Positions 33,061-44,247 of a stretch of DNA of 64,000 nt are shown one piece after another. Every line of letters starts with the position of its first letter. Position 1 is the first letter of the stretch. Source of the DNA: Halichoerus grypus (lineage: Eukaryota > Chordata > Mammalia > Carnivora > Phocidae); contig NC_135718.1 of NCBI RefSeq assembly GCF_964656455.1, positions 145,062,262 through 145,126,261 on the forward strand, in the 5' to 3' direction. The notes beneath the pieces are model-generated. The model was not told the origin of the DNA and did no database searches. It was given only the letters and a program-made list of their open reading frames with translations. The position numbers and the translations under genes were made by a program.

Positions 33061-33339
33061 AGGGATTTTTTTTGATAGGGATTCTTTCTGCCTATCCTCT
33101 TCTTCAATTATCTTTCTTTTTCTATTTTCAACTATTCCCAGTCAACTGCCCTTAGCCTATAAATAAACTCAGATGCCTCTAAACTTAAAACAAGAGGGAG
33201 AATTCTTCAGGATATTTAGTCTGTTAAATTGCTGGAAATGCAAGATTCTCCTGATTTCTTGATATTTTTTTTCCTTCCTTGGCTTGAGACCTCACTGATT
33301 TTTCCCTTTCCCTCTAGCCATCTTTCTTAGCCTTCTTCA
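33061..33339. other. Unassigned DNA between L1 and L2
   Basis: No feature recognised; T-rich. Confidence 0.4.
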
Positions 33340-34247
33340 TTGGATCCTCTATTTCTGCTCATCTCCCAAAGTTCAACATCTCATAGTGTTCTATCCTTTG
33401 CCCTCTTCTAATCTGCTTGGAAAACACATCTTACTCATGCCTTTAGCTATCAACGATACACTCATGCCTCCCAAATTATGCGGTGTCTAGCCAAATCAGT
33501 CTTTGGAGCTCTGGATCCTTGTATCTACAGGGCCTGCTTTATATGGCTGTACCCATGGCATAATAAGCACATGTATTCAAAGTTGACTTAATCACCCTCC
33601 CCTTACCTTCTTTTACTTTTTGTTTGGGAAAATGACACCAACATCCATCCCGTTAACCAATATATAAATGTGGGAAGCATTACAGACTCCTCTTTCTCCC
33701 ACATCTTCCCCATGCAATTGATCACTAAGTTTGTTGCTTCCACCACCTTAAAACCTCTCAAATGTACCCCTCCTCTCCATCACACTCCCACTACCTAATT
33801 AATTAAAAGCTTCATCATTTCTCTCCTGGATTGATGTAATAGTCTCGTAAATGTCTGCCATCAATCCACAGTCCTCACTGGAGGCAAAGTAATCTCTCTA
33901 AAACACATATGCCATCATCTCATAACCTGCCCCTTTCCCTACCTAAAATTCATCAATGCCTCTCTATAGGGCTCAAGATAAAATTCACATTCCAAATTCA
34001 TCTCTTCTCTTCCCTCTTAACCCAGACTGGAGACAAATTGAAATATTTGTAATTCCCCAAGCAGGTCTTGCTTTCTACAGCTCTGTAACTTTGCACACAC
34101 TGTTTCCTTTGCTTAGAATTTCCTTCCTCTTCTCTGTCTGGCTTACATATTTTTATTTAATAGATACAACATACACGTTACTTCCCCAGAAATCCTCCAA
34201 GTCTTCCACCTACCCCACTTTGTTGAGTGTCCTTCCTCTGCACCCTT
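33340..34247 (+). mobile_element. L2 LINE, sense
   Basis: Sense L2 order: CTCTCCTGGATTGATGTAAT, AGTAATCTCTCTAAAACACA, GCCATCATCTCATAACCTGC, CAATGCCTCTCTATAGGGCT, GATAAAATTCACATTCCAAA, ACACACTGTTTCCTTTGC, TTAGAATTTCCTTCCTCTTC. It matches, in reverse, the antisense copy at 14.8-15.8 kb. Confidence 0.78.
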
Positions 34248-34281
34248 AATTGATTCATTCAAAAAACATGTAATGGGTCTG

Positions 34282-34332
<51 letters not shown>

Positions 34333-34520
34333 ATCTATCTATCGTCTATCTATCTTTATAGCACTATCCTGAGCATCAGAAAAGTAATAAAAAATAAGAA
34401 ACAATCCTTATTACATTGAATGTAATAAATGCAAAGATAACAGGAAGCACAGTGAAGGGGAACCTGAATGAGACTTGAATGAATACAGAGGGCTTTCTGA
34501 GGAGGTTGTACATAAATTGA
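34248..34520 (-). mobile_element. L2 LINE 3' end, antisense, interrupted by microsatellite
   Basis: TTGATTCATTCAAAAAACATG, then GCACTATCCTGAGCATCAG, CAATCCTTATTACATTGAATG and CTTTCTGAGGAGGTTGTACA. The TATC repeat at 34285-34356 sits inside it. It abuts the sense L2 to its left. Confidence 0.7.
34285..34356. repeat. (TATC)n microsatellite
   Basis: About 11 perfect TATC units followed by interrupted units (CATC, CGTC). Likely polymorphic in length. Confidence 0.95.
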
Positions 34521-34750
34521 TATAATTGCTTCCTCTTCTGGTCCCTTATCCCTGATTTTCTCTGCCTCTAGGAGACAATTAGTTGTGTATGAAAAAATCA
34601 GCATATGGTTGGTTATGAAATGTTTTTTTCATAAATTTCTGTAGTTTAAATCAGCCTAGCCTCTGCCTATTATTTACATACTAGATATCATGAAGCTCTG
34701 AGTACTGCATTCATATGTTCCAGTAGGGCTTATCCAATCCTGGGAAAATA

Positions 34751-34810
34751 ATGGCATCTGACCCAAGAGGACCAGCAAAGACAAAACCCAAGAAAAAAGA
34801 GGAACATGAA
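34751..34810 (+). CDS. Candidate first coding exon (20 codons), gene unknown
   Basis: An ATG with purine at -3 and G at +4 opens a 20-codon frame, MASDPRGPAKTKPKKKEEHE, ending exactly at a good splice donor GAA|GTAAGC (34810/34811). An upstream acceptor-like CATATGTTCCAG ends at about 34725, so the exon may be about 34726-34810 with some 5' UTR. The peptide is Lys/Pro/Glu-rich and acidic-basic, as in many disordered N-termini. No family is recognised and no following exon is identified in the window. It may be chance. Confidence 0.25.
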
Positions 34811-35514
34811 GTAAGCTATATTTTTAGATTATTTTATACATTCATTCTTGTTTTATTCCAAAAAGGCATTGTAGAAGTGTATATACACTGTTCAGTGGTA
34901 TAAAATATATTATCAAAGGACCAAGAGTAAAGGGGAAATAAGAAAAGGAATATCCTAAATTTAGAATAAGATTAGTACATGGAAGTACTAGAGAAAGGCA
35001 ACAAATTTGACTCTAAGCTTCTTCACAGCCAAAACAAAAAAGGATCATGATTAGTCACAGTTCTCCAGAAGAAAAATAAAACAAACCACTTGTTCAGAAG
35101 GAGCATAGTTTTATCGAAAACTGATTTCCAGGGAATTTCTCTCCCGAATGCAGAAACCGCTGTGTGATGTGTGATGTGGCAGACGGCAGTCCTAACATGA
35201 CCCCTTCCAGAACCCCAATCACTGATGTAATGAGTCTGTCTCATCATATCCTTTCTTGTGGGTGGTTGGCATAATGCCAAAGAACAAGTCAGTAAAAGCT
35301 GTTCTACAAGGAGAAAATTTCAGTGAAGCTCACAGAAGATTCTAAGACTTTATAATCAAACAGCTGAGGATTGAATTCTGGTTCAGTTCAACACAAAATG
35401 TGTGAACTCGATCCTGATACTTCCTCTTCTTTGGTTTGATCATTTGTAAAAACTGTGATAATACTAACTCTTTGGTTCTACAGCTCAGCTAAAATTGAGA
35501 ATATTTAATTACAA
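34811..35514. other. Unassigned single-copy DNA
   Basis: No repeat or gene recognised; if the exon at 34751 is real, this would be intron 1. Confidence 0.4.
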
Positions 35515-35760
35515 TAATCAACATCCATTCAACTCTTCTTCTATGCCAGGACTATTCAAAGCACTTTACATGGATTATCTGATTTAATTCCCAGAGGAAG
35601 TCCATTATGTGGGTACTGTTATTCCCATTTACCAACTAGGAAACTAAGACCAGAGAGGTCAGGCAATCTGTCCAAAACCACAGAGCTAGGAAGAAGGGAG
35701 CTGAGGTACCACCAGCCCAAGCACACAAATCCTGGAGCTCATGCTCTTAAAGCATTTTGT
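35515..35760 (-). mobile_element. MIR SINE, antisense, nearly full length
   Basis: Reverse MIR order: TACAATAATCAACATCCATTC, CTATGCCAGGACTATTCAAA, GCACTTTACATGGATTATCT, GGTACTGTTATTCCCATTTA, GGAAACTAAGACCAGAGAGG, CCACAGAGCTAGGAAG, CTGGAGCTCATGCTCTTAAA. Confidence 0.92.
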
Positions 35761-36679
35761 TCCCTAATATTATACAACTTCAGGCATCTTTTGATAAAAA
35801 TCAATTCTCACAACCAGAGTTTTGACAACACGTTCATGTTAGTGTTATTTTTGATAACTTGGAAACCAGATTTTTCTCTGTGGCCATTAAGGTGAGATCC
35901 CTTTGCTTTTGCCAAAAGGTAGTTTGGTTTAGTTCTTCTGATGAAAATCAAGGAGTCTCACCATACAGATAGAATAGATGGCAGGTTTCCCAGCAGAGCT
36001 CTGACCAGGAAAGTTAATCCTTGTGTTCTGCTTACTGTCTGTGGAAAAGACAGCCTCTTGCTGTCCACTCACCTCGTTTATTCACTTCACAGACAGCTGC
36101 GGGCTAATTGGTCTGCTGTGTTGCTTCTTTGGCTGGTTTGTGTGGTAAGCCGAGTCTGGCAGGGGGCCTTAAACAAGTCTTACCCAGCATGTCTTCAGTC
36201 GCATCAAACTAAAAATAGAAAGCTCAGGTTCTGCTGGGCCAAGGAGTCGAACATCCAGTCAATGGCTAGAAGATAGGTCTGTCATCTCAAGGGTGGCTTG
36301 TGTTTCCTGTTGAACCAGGGCTGAAATGACAGGGGGCAATCTTTTGAGCACTAGATCTGAAAGACATGGTACATGACTGCTAGGCGCAGGGCTGAATCCT
36401 GGCTATAAATCATAACAACAACAGCCTGAAACTGAGCTATCACAGACCCTTAAATCTCCCAAGTGTGGCCTGGGTAAGCCATTATGAGAAGTCTGCCTTC
36501 TCAGATATAAGAATTCCACGCCTCAGTGCATAAGGCACACCTTCCTATAATCCATCCCTTTGTCTCATCCAGACTTTGTTTTTTTTCTGGAATTTCCCTT
36601 CAAGCTCTGTGACCCGATCAAGGGTTAAAGAGGATTCCATATTCCACACTACATTAGAGAAAAGTGGCAACATATCAGA
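35761..36679. other. Single-copy DNA with muscle-type motifs
   Basis: No repeat recognised. A 111-codon frame (35941-36276) has no domain. Within it lie E-box CAGCTG at 36094-36099 and MEF2 word CTAAAAATAG at 36209-36218, with GGGCTAATTGG between (see findings). Confidence 0.4.
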
Positions 36680-36935
36680 GAGAGGCAGTATGGACCTGTG
36701 TTTAAGCCAGCCTGTCTGGATCCACATCCTGGCTCCATCCTTTACTAGGTATGTAGCCTTGGACAAGATATTTAACCACCACGGGTTTCATTATCACCCT
36801 TAGCCTTGGTCCCATTATCTGTAAAACATGGGTAATAAAAGTACCAACTTCATAGAATGGTCTTGAGACTAATGGGAGATAATTCAAATAAAGCACTTAA
36901 CATATGTTCTAGGGAAAATACTTGATAAAAGTTAT
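36680..36935 (+). mobile_element. MIR SINE, nearly full length
   Basis: GAGAGAGGCAGTATGGACC, CTGTCTGGATCCACATCCTG, TACTAGGTATGTAGCCTTGG, CAAGATATTTAACCACC, CATTATCTGTAAAACATGGG, AAATAAAGCACTTAACATAT. Head, core and 3' part are all present. Confidence 0.92.
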
Positions 36936-37329
36936 TTTCATGAAGATTAATAGCATGTATCATCTGGGGAGATCCTGGTACACCCATGTTGGGGGGACTC
37001 AAGAAAAAAGTGGAGCAGAGCTTTAGTTAAATTTAGAAATCCAAAAAGATGCAGAGGGTGACAAAAGTAAACTCGATTATATTCAGGAGTGAAACACTCC
37101 ATAAAACATTGCTCCTCAAGGAAAGGGTTTTTCATTTTGGTAATTGGGGATTTCCTGCTCCTTGTTCATGCACCTAAAGGGAAACCTGCCTATTAGCATC
37201 CCTAACCATGCACACAAAAGCTAAAGTCATCCTCCCCTGTACAGGTTGGTGAAACAGACTTCCACAAGGCTAAGAAAGTCAGAGTAGCCACAGTACTAAT
37301 CACCTTAGTTGTAAATCTGAACGGACAGT
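36936..37329. other. Unassigned single-copy DNA
   Basis: No gene or repeat recognised. Confidence 0.45.
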
Positions 37330-37986
37330 AAGAATTATCTGAGAACAATCTATTTCATATAAGAAAGACACAATAAAGAAACAACAGACATTGGGAAAAA
37401 AATAGAAACAGTGCACAAGAAAAGGAGAATTAATCAGAAAAAAAAAATTCTACCAAGTAACTTTAGGAAAATTTAAGAGCCTATTTCATTCAAACTGAGA
37501 ACAGATTGCTATGACAGAGAAGACAAAAAAGAAAAATCAGGAAGTTAAAACATTAATGGTCTTGTGATCAGTTCCCCAAAATTAAATGAAAGGAGCCAAG
37601 TAATAGAATGGACATGGATGAAGAAAATATTAGTTATATAGAAAGTAAGTGGAAGAAACTTTCCAGAATATGAAGCAGAAATTATTGGCCAGAAACTTGA
37701 AAAAACATAGTGAAAAATAAAGTTAATAACAACAGGGCAACCTAGAATACAAAATTCTAAGTATGTCAATAAACCTTTAAGCATAAGAGCAGTAATGGAA
37801 GCCTGTTGATCATCTTGTAGTTTTCGGGAGGAATGGGTTTATAGATGCCAAATAATTATCCATTTTGTTTGAAAATATATTGAAATATGGTTAATTAGAA
37901 TTTACACATTATCATTAGATAATGAGATGTTCAAATAATTTGTGAGAAAGACAGAAAAAAACAAAGAAAATTCAGGTAAGACAAGC

Positions 37987-38228
37987 AGCATAACCTGGAG
38001 TTTAAGATCCTGGCCTCCAGAGACAGATCGCTAATGTCTAAGTCCTGGTTTGGCAGTTTAGCAGTTGTGGGATCTTGGACAAGCTACAGAACATTCCTAA
38101 GCCTCAGTTTCTTTACTTGCAACCCGAGTCATGGGGTTATTTTGAACATTAAATGAGATGAAAACCAAAAAGTACTTGGAATATGAATCAGTGCATTGTA
38201 AGATAGTCCTATATGTCAGCTATTAATT
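37987..38228 (+). mobile_element. MIR SINE
   Basis: AACCTGGAGTTTAAGATCCTG, TAAGTCCTGGTTTGGCAG, GCAGTTGTGGGATCTTGGAC, CCTAAGCCTCAGTTTCTTTA, ATGGGGTTATTTTGAACATT, AGTACTTGGAATATG in sense MIR order. Confidence 0.9.
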
Positions 38229-38535
38229 AAGACTACAAATGTGGGAGAAATAGTAACAGACAACTTCAAATGACAGCAGTAAGTCCAAACATATCAGCAA
38301 TCACAGTAAAGGCGAACGGGTTACATTTCCATGTTAAAACACGGAGTCCTGAAGTGAGTAAAGATGCAAAAACCAGATACAGGCTGCTCATGAGAAATCT
38401 ACCTGAAACAAAAAGGTTAGCAAAATCTTGAATATGGATAAAAGGTTAAAACTATTAATAGCAGACACAATAAAACTCAAATAAAAATCATTAAATGAGT
38501 TAAACAGAAATCTTATGGGAAATGTGTACATCCAC

Positions 38536-38830
38536 TCACTTATTTATTAATGAACACCTGTATGTATTTCTTAAGCATCTACAATGTGCCAGCCATTGTC
38601 AAAGCACTGGGAATGTAACCCTGCTCTGGACAGCTACGTTTGCTGCCTTTAACGAGCTTACATTGTACTGAAAGAAGATAAAAGAAATTATGGAAGTATA
38701 CATATAATTGGTAGTGATTAAGGCTATGAATACACGCACGGAAGTAAAGAGACTGAGAGTGACAGGTTTCTGCTCAGGCAGGGTGGTCAGGAATACCTTT
38801 CTGAGGAGGTGACCTGCCCGGCCTGAGCAA
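38536..38830 (-). mobile_element. L2 LINE fragment, antisense
   Basis: TTAAGCATCTACAATGTGCC, AGCCATTGTCAAAGCACTGG, AACGAGCTTACATTGTACTG, GGCAGGGTGGTCAGGAATAC, TTTCTGAGGAGGTGACCTGC, in antisense L2 order with good identity. Confidence 0.9.
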
Positions 38831-39628
38831 GGCATGTGACTGGTGGGGGGTGGGATGGGCGCGAACCTGTTCCCCGCCGGAGTAAACAGCATCGTGCAGT
38901 CCCTGTACACAACGCAGACGCCAGTGCGAAGCTCTGAGTCGAGAGCGGTCCTCCCAAACAGCATCAACACAGATAAAGCAAAAACTGCTGGAAATACAAG
39001 GAAAAATCCAGAAATACAGTGATGGTGAGTTGCTTTAACTCGGTCTCTCAGAAATTCTTAAATAGTCATAGCTAAAAGATACAAATATACATGTATATAA
39101 CTTACTAACCAAAAACAGGAAAATTACATTTTTCCCAAATAGAATTTTTTTTAAAGAACTGGCCATGTAGTAAGTTCTATAAATACAAAGAAAGAGGTTC
39201 GTATTCTCTATCACGTGATAAAACTAGATATTGAAAGAAAGAAACCAAATATTGTATCCACTTAGAATTAATAAACACTGCTAAATAAAACTAGGGCTTA
39301 TGATGAGTTCATATTAGAATCACAGACAATTTAGAAATATATGAAAATGAAATTACCGCATTAAAATATGACAGCACTCAAATGTAAAACAGTACTCAAA
39401 TGACTATGTATTATTTTAAATGAATTTTTTTAGAAAACAAGAAAGAATGAAAATAAAATAATCATTCGATTAAAAATATAAAAAACAAATAAACCTATAA
39501 AAAGTAAATGAAAGGCATTACTAAAGATAAAGCAGAAATTGATGAACTATAAAACTATGAAATTAACACAAATAACACAACTTCAAATTAAACAAAAAGC
39601 TTTTTTAAAAAAGGTCAATAAAAAAGAT

Positions 39629-39865
39629 GAGTATTTATTAATTTTTTTAAATTAAAAAAATTTTTTTTTTAGATTTTATTTATTTGACAGAGAGAGACCG
39701 CGAGAGAGGGAACACAAGCAGGGGGAGTGGGAGAGGGAGAAGCAGGCCTCCTGCTGAGCAGGGAGCCCAATGCGGGTTTCGATCCCAGGACCCTGGGATC
39801 ATGACCTGAGCCGAGGGCAGACGCTTAATGACTGAGCCATCCAGACGCCTGGAGTATTTAATTAT
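39629..39865 (-). mobile_element. CAN-type SINE nested in old LINE
   Basis: Body about 39652-39851: TTTATTTGACAGAGAGAGAC, GGGAGAAGCAGGCCTCCTGC, CCCAGGACCCTGGGATCATG, GACTGAGCCATCCAGACGCC. The flanking words GAGTATTTATTAATT (39629) and GAGTATTTAATTATT (39852) are a slightly diverged target duplication. It is of the younger type, with GACCGCGAGAGAGGGAACAC. Confidence 0.93.
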
Positions 39866-40455
39866 TTAAAGTTAAAAAATGCAAATTACCTTATAAATCC
39901 ACAAAAGGAAAATAACCAGATACAAAGCGATTTCAAAAGTAGAGAATATACTTATTACTTTTATATCATTGAATTCAGAATGTAGACGAAATTGATGATA
40001 TTCTAGAAAAACATGAAGTAATACTATTTCAGGAGACGTATAAAACCTGAAAAGAACAAAAATCATAAGAGAAGTTGAAGTAATTATTAAAGACTGGCCA
40101 GTCTTTACAGAGAAGTTTGAAGTGGTTTTCCTGACATGTTCTATTAAGCTCCCAGAAACATGTCGTTTCTCTGTTTTTTAAACCATTTCAGAGCATTAAA
40201 AAATATGGAATATTTTCCAATCCCCGTTTCAAGGCTGGCATAATTCTGACACTCTAACTGGAGAAAGAGAGGATCAAAAAGCTATAGATAAACCTCATAA
40301 ATACATGCAAGTAAAAGCTGGCAGCTTGCAAAAAAAGTAACCCATCGTGCAAGAATAGTTCAACATAGGAAATCTATTAATGCAACGTTTTACAGTTGCA
40401 GGTTAAAAGACACAAAACTGCATGACAGTCTCAATAGTGACCCCAACACCTACCT

Positions 40456-40645
40456 AATAAAAATTTCTTTTTAAAAAAGATGTATTTATTTGAGAGAGGG
40501 AGCACACACACGTGAGTGGGGGGAGGGAGAGACCCCCTGCTGATCTCAGAGCCCAACTGGGGCTCCATCTCAGGACCCTGAGATCATGGCCTGAGCCCAC
40601 ATCAAGAGTTGGACACACTACTCAGGCGCCCCAATAAAAATTTCT
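40456..40645 (-). mobile_element. CAN-type SINE, older type, with 13-bp target duplication
   Basis: Body 40469-40632 between identical AATAAAAATTTCT at 40456-40468 and 40633-40645. It carries the CCACATCAAGAGTTGGACAC variant and a shortened head (ACTCAGGCGCCCC). Confidence 0.95.
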
Positions 40646-40800
40646 AATAAGAGTAGAAAGAGATCATCTTTAGTTTGATAAGGGCTATTTAGCAGATAAC
40701 CCTGCGAACATCCAATGACATAGTGGAACTTCAGAAGCTTTCCCATTGGCAGTAAGAACAGGTTAATGTGTGAGAGACCCCCAAAATGACATTTGTCAGG

Positions 40801-42099
40801 AGACAACCTGCTGATAGAAAAAGTCTGGAGTTAGCCAGTGTTTCCATAAAACATTCTTCTTTCAAGCATAACTTCTAAATGAGACTTGTGCATACTTTTT
40901 AACCAAAGTAATTACCTGTTTTTTGGTGGTTTTTTTTGTTTTTTTGTTTTTTTGTGTGTGTGACATTGCTAAAAATCCTCCCTTCTAAGAAGGAAGGAAG
41001 GTTATTTTTAGGCAATGCTCATTTTTTTTTTTTTTTTGCATAATTGTGATTTGTTAAACACATTCCTATGGAGCATAGCTCATAGGACAGGAATGATACT
41101 CAGTGAATAAACTAATAGTTGGCTTTAAGTGCATGTATTATTGCAGGAAAACACTTTAAATGCATCACCAGATGTTTCTGTGGACTCTTAGGCTCTATGA
41201 AAGCCATGCAATTGACAGTGACCATTGATCCTAGGGTCTAATGTAACCATACTGGAAGTCAACACACTCTTAAAATTAATGACAAATCAAAGTCTCCAAA
41301 GGGAAATTTTGGGAACCAGCTCAAGCTTTTAGAAATGTAAGAATTTTTTTCACCTATAATCGAAGCAGTTATTTAAATGACTTCCACTTAACTGACGCAT
41401 GGGATTAACTGACACTCTAGTCTCTCTGTAAAACCTAACTCTTGAAGACTGAGCTGCTCTGAACTTCTAGGTAGTGGGTTGCTCGGCACAATGCCCTCTC
41501 CCTGCTGTTCTGACCAATGGAGTGCAATGCTTCCCAAGAGGTTAATTGTGTTTATCCACATGCTTGTTTATGTCAGTTGTACTTTCTATTGAAAATAAGT
41601 CATTAAAATAGAATGTAAACCAATTACAAACAATAATATAAAACAAATTATTGTTTCTATGAAAACTAAGCTGAAAGTTTGGAAAGAATTAAGGTAGCTG
41701 TCTACCTTGTACCATTTAGGTATTAATGTCACCAGTTTGGAACCTCACAAAGAACTTCTCCCAGTCTGTGATGATGTCTGATTACTTTATCCATGCTGTT
41801 CTTTATCCGGCAAAAATCAACATTTGCCTTCTGAATTGGGCTTTTTATAAGAAGTCCTTCCCTGTTTCTAGGTCACATAAACTGCCAGCCCAGTGCAAAA
41901 TGAAAGTCGGGGGCCCTTTGTAAAATTAAGAATTTCAAGATGGTAGCAGTTAAGCATTCAGTCAAGTGCTGGACTCTTCTGAGTGTTGGTCCCCACGCAC
42001 GTCACACACCCACGAAGCAGGCTGTGTTCCTGTGTCATCTCTGAATGTAACTGTTTTTCTTTTCAGATTTAAGGCTTAAATCTTTCTAGAGTATACAAT
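40801..42099. other. Mostly single-copy DNA
   Basis: T-rich patches at 40919-40960 and 41023-41038. The segment 41460-41700 is AT-rich with a perfect inverted repeat (41628-41656) and looks like conserved non-coding DNA. About 41888-42040 resembles an ancient repeat also seen near 42838 (see findings). No gene recognised. Confidence 0.4.
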
Positions 42100-42815
42100 T
42101 GTATAAAAATGGTAAATAGGGCTTTAATGCTTTTTTTCCTTTATAAAGTGAGTCATTTTCCCCAAATCATCTACTAAAAGGAGCCTATTCTTCCCTTACT
42201 GTTCCAGTGGAACCATCCTTCTCACATATTAGGTTCTGTGTGGATCTCGCTCTGGGCTTTCTGTTCAGTTCCACTGATCAGTAGTTTGTCTGTTTTGTTT
42301 TATTTTGTTTTTGTTTTTATTACCTTGGCTAGTTCTCACTTTTATCTAATTTATTTATTCCTCATATACAATTTTAGAGTAAGTTTCTCAAGTACCTTTA
42401 AAAAAATCCAGTAAGAAAAAAAAAAAATCCAGTAGGGATTGTAATGAGGACTGTGCTAAATTTGTAGATGAATTAGGGGGAGAGTTGGTACCTTTGTAAT
42501 ATTTTTTCATTCACCTCAGAACTTGGACTATCTAATTAGATTTTCTTTTAAATCCTTTATTGGAGTGCTGAAATTTTTTCTAGAGATCTTGTGTACTTTT
42601 GATTAAGTTAGATCTTCGATACTTTATTGGTTTTTATAAGTATTATCTTACATTTTTATAAAATATAAGTATTTTATATTTTCTAATTGATTATTGTTTG
42701 AAGAAATCATATTAATTTAAAAAAACCTGATCTTGTATTCCAAATCCTTTTATGACTTCTAAGAATTTGGTTATTCCCTTTTTTAAAAATTCTATGTAAA
42801 TGATCATATCATCTG
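42100..42815 (-). mobile_element. L1 (L1M) ORF2 region, antisense
   Basis: TTCTGTTCAGTTCCACTGATC, TTACCTTGGCTAGTTC, CCAGTAGGGATTGTAATGAG, CTGTGCTAAATTTGTAGATG, TTTATTGGTTTTTATAAG, GATCATATCATCTGCAAATA match antisense ORF2 landmarks in order. Decayed. Confidence 0.85.
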
Positions 42816-42854
42816 CAAATAAGGCCCACTATATAATTCGCAGAGCCCACCATG

Positions 42855-43050
42855 AAATGCAAATTCAGGACGCCTGGGTGGCTCAGTTGGTTAAGCATCT
42901 GCCTTCGGCTCAGGTCATGATCTCAGGGTCTTGGGATTGAGCCCCATGTCTCTCCCTCTGCCCCTCTCCCCCACTCATGCTCTCCCTCTCTCTTGTGCTC
43001 TCTCAAATAAATAAATAAATAAAATCTTGAAAACAAAATGCAAATTCAGG
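42855..43050 (+). mobile_element. CAN-type SINE with perfect 15-bp target duplication, partly deleted
   Basis: Body 42870-43035 between identical AAATGCAAATTCAGG at 42855-42869 and 43036-43050. The head is intact (GCCTGGGTGGCTCAGTTGG), but after GATTGAGCCCCATGTC the sequence jumps straight to the CT-rich part. Tail AAATAAATAAATAAATAAAA. Confidence 0.96.
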
Positions 43051-44029
43051 GTCCCTTCTTTAAAAAGCGGGGGAAAAATGGCTGCCCAAAGCTACTAATT
43101 TTGAAATTTTTTCCAGCAGTCTCTCTCTTGCTTTGTAATAGCATTTTATTTTTGCTCTTGAATGTTGTTCTAAACAAAGTAAACTAAATTTTTAAATTTA
43201 ATTGAAAATAATTATTTTAAATGAATTTTACCATCATCAACAGAAAAAGAACTATGTACGGGCTGCCCTATCTTTCCCTTTTCTTTCTGTGTCATTATTT
43301 TCGGCAGAAATCGTCGGTTAACACAGGGAAGGGACCTTAGGAAGAGAGGATATGATAAGTTTCCTTGGCCATTCATGTTTCTGCGAAGGCCACTGCCTTC
43401 TTTCTGAATTTGACGTAGGTTCTGGTTTGAACTGAAAGCACGTCAGTTCACCACTTACTCAGTCATGGATGTAACATACTTACCTTCTGTTTGCTGTGAG
43501 TGCTGTTGAACCCCTCTGCATCCTGGGCCCACAAGAATTCTGTGCTCGTGAGACAACGTGTGCAAATGGAGTGGCAAGAAGAGTGAACTGCCTCTTTCGC
43601 TCTGATCTCATGCACGTTCCATTGTCCTATTCGATTTCATTTACAAAAGTTCAAAAACAAGGTTATTAAGAATTCTATGAGTGGAGCAATAACCAGGCAT
43701 GCTGCCCTTCTGCACTCAGAGCCCTGGGTCTCTGCAAAGGTGGCTTGCCCATGAAATGAACTCTTTTGCAAGTAATGACTATTACATTTCTCTCCTTCTA
43801 TCCTTCCCCCTCTCATTTCTTTTGTGTTTCATCATACAATTTGCCAGTAACAGCAGTAGATATCTAATGAGTTACAGATGTCCGATAATAGTAGCAATGA
43901 CATTTGGTGCATTTTACTCTTGCTACTGATCACTGTGTCTAAAATTTCTGTTATAAAAGAAAATTTTTGCTGTATTTCTGTTACATAAGCTTTTAACATT
44001 TAAGAATGTTTCTGTTCCAAATGTATTAA
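43051..44029. other. Mostly single-copy DNA
   Basis: The first ~50 bp continue the ancient repeat interrupted by the SINE. No gene recognised; the 76-codon frame at 43699-43929 has no domain. Confidence 0.4.
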
Positions 44030-44247
44030 CTTTTTTTTTAAATCATAAATATATGTTGACATTTATTCAATACTTTTCCCAAACCAATTGACATAACTAT
44101 ATGAATTCTCTCCTTGGTTTTTAATATGGTAAATTGCATTCATTGATTTTTTTTTCTTGTTGTTGTTAAACCATTGTTGTCTCTGTGAGATAAGTTTTAC
44201 TTAATCTTGAGGTAATTAAAAAAGTATACTGTTGGATTTACTTAGTT

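Larger units (their letters stand above)
37330..40800 (+). mobile_element. Old L1/HAL1-type LINE fragments, sense, heavily interrupted
   Basis: A-rich sense LINE sequence in pieces: 37330-37986 (GAAACTTTCCAGAATATG), 38229-38535 (AACATATCAGCAATCACAGT, AAAGGCGAACGGGTTACATT; endonuclease start), 38990-39628 (GATAAAGCAGAAATTGATG), 39866-40455 (GAAGTAATACTATTTCAGG, AAGGCTGGCATAATTCTGAC) and 40646-40800 (GACATAGTGGAACTTCAGAA). MIR, L2 and two SINEs separate the pieces. They may stem from more than one insertion. Non-coding. Confidence 0.72.
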
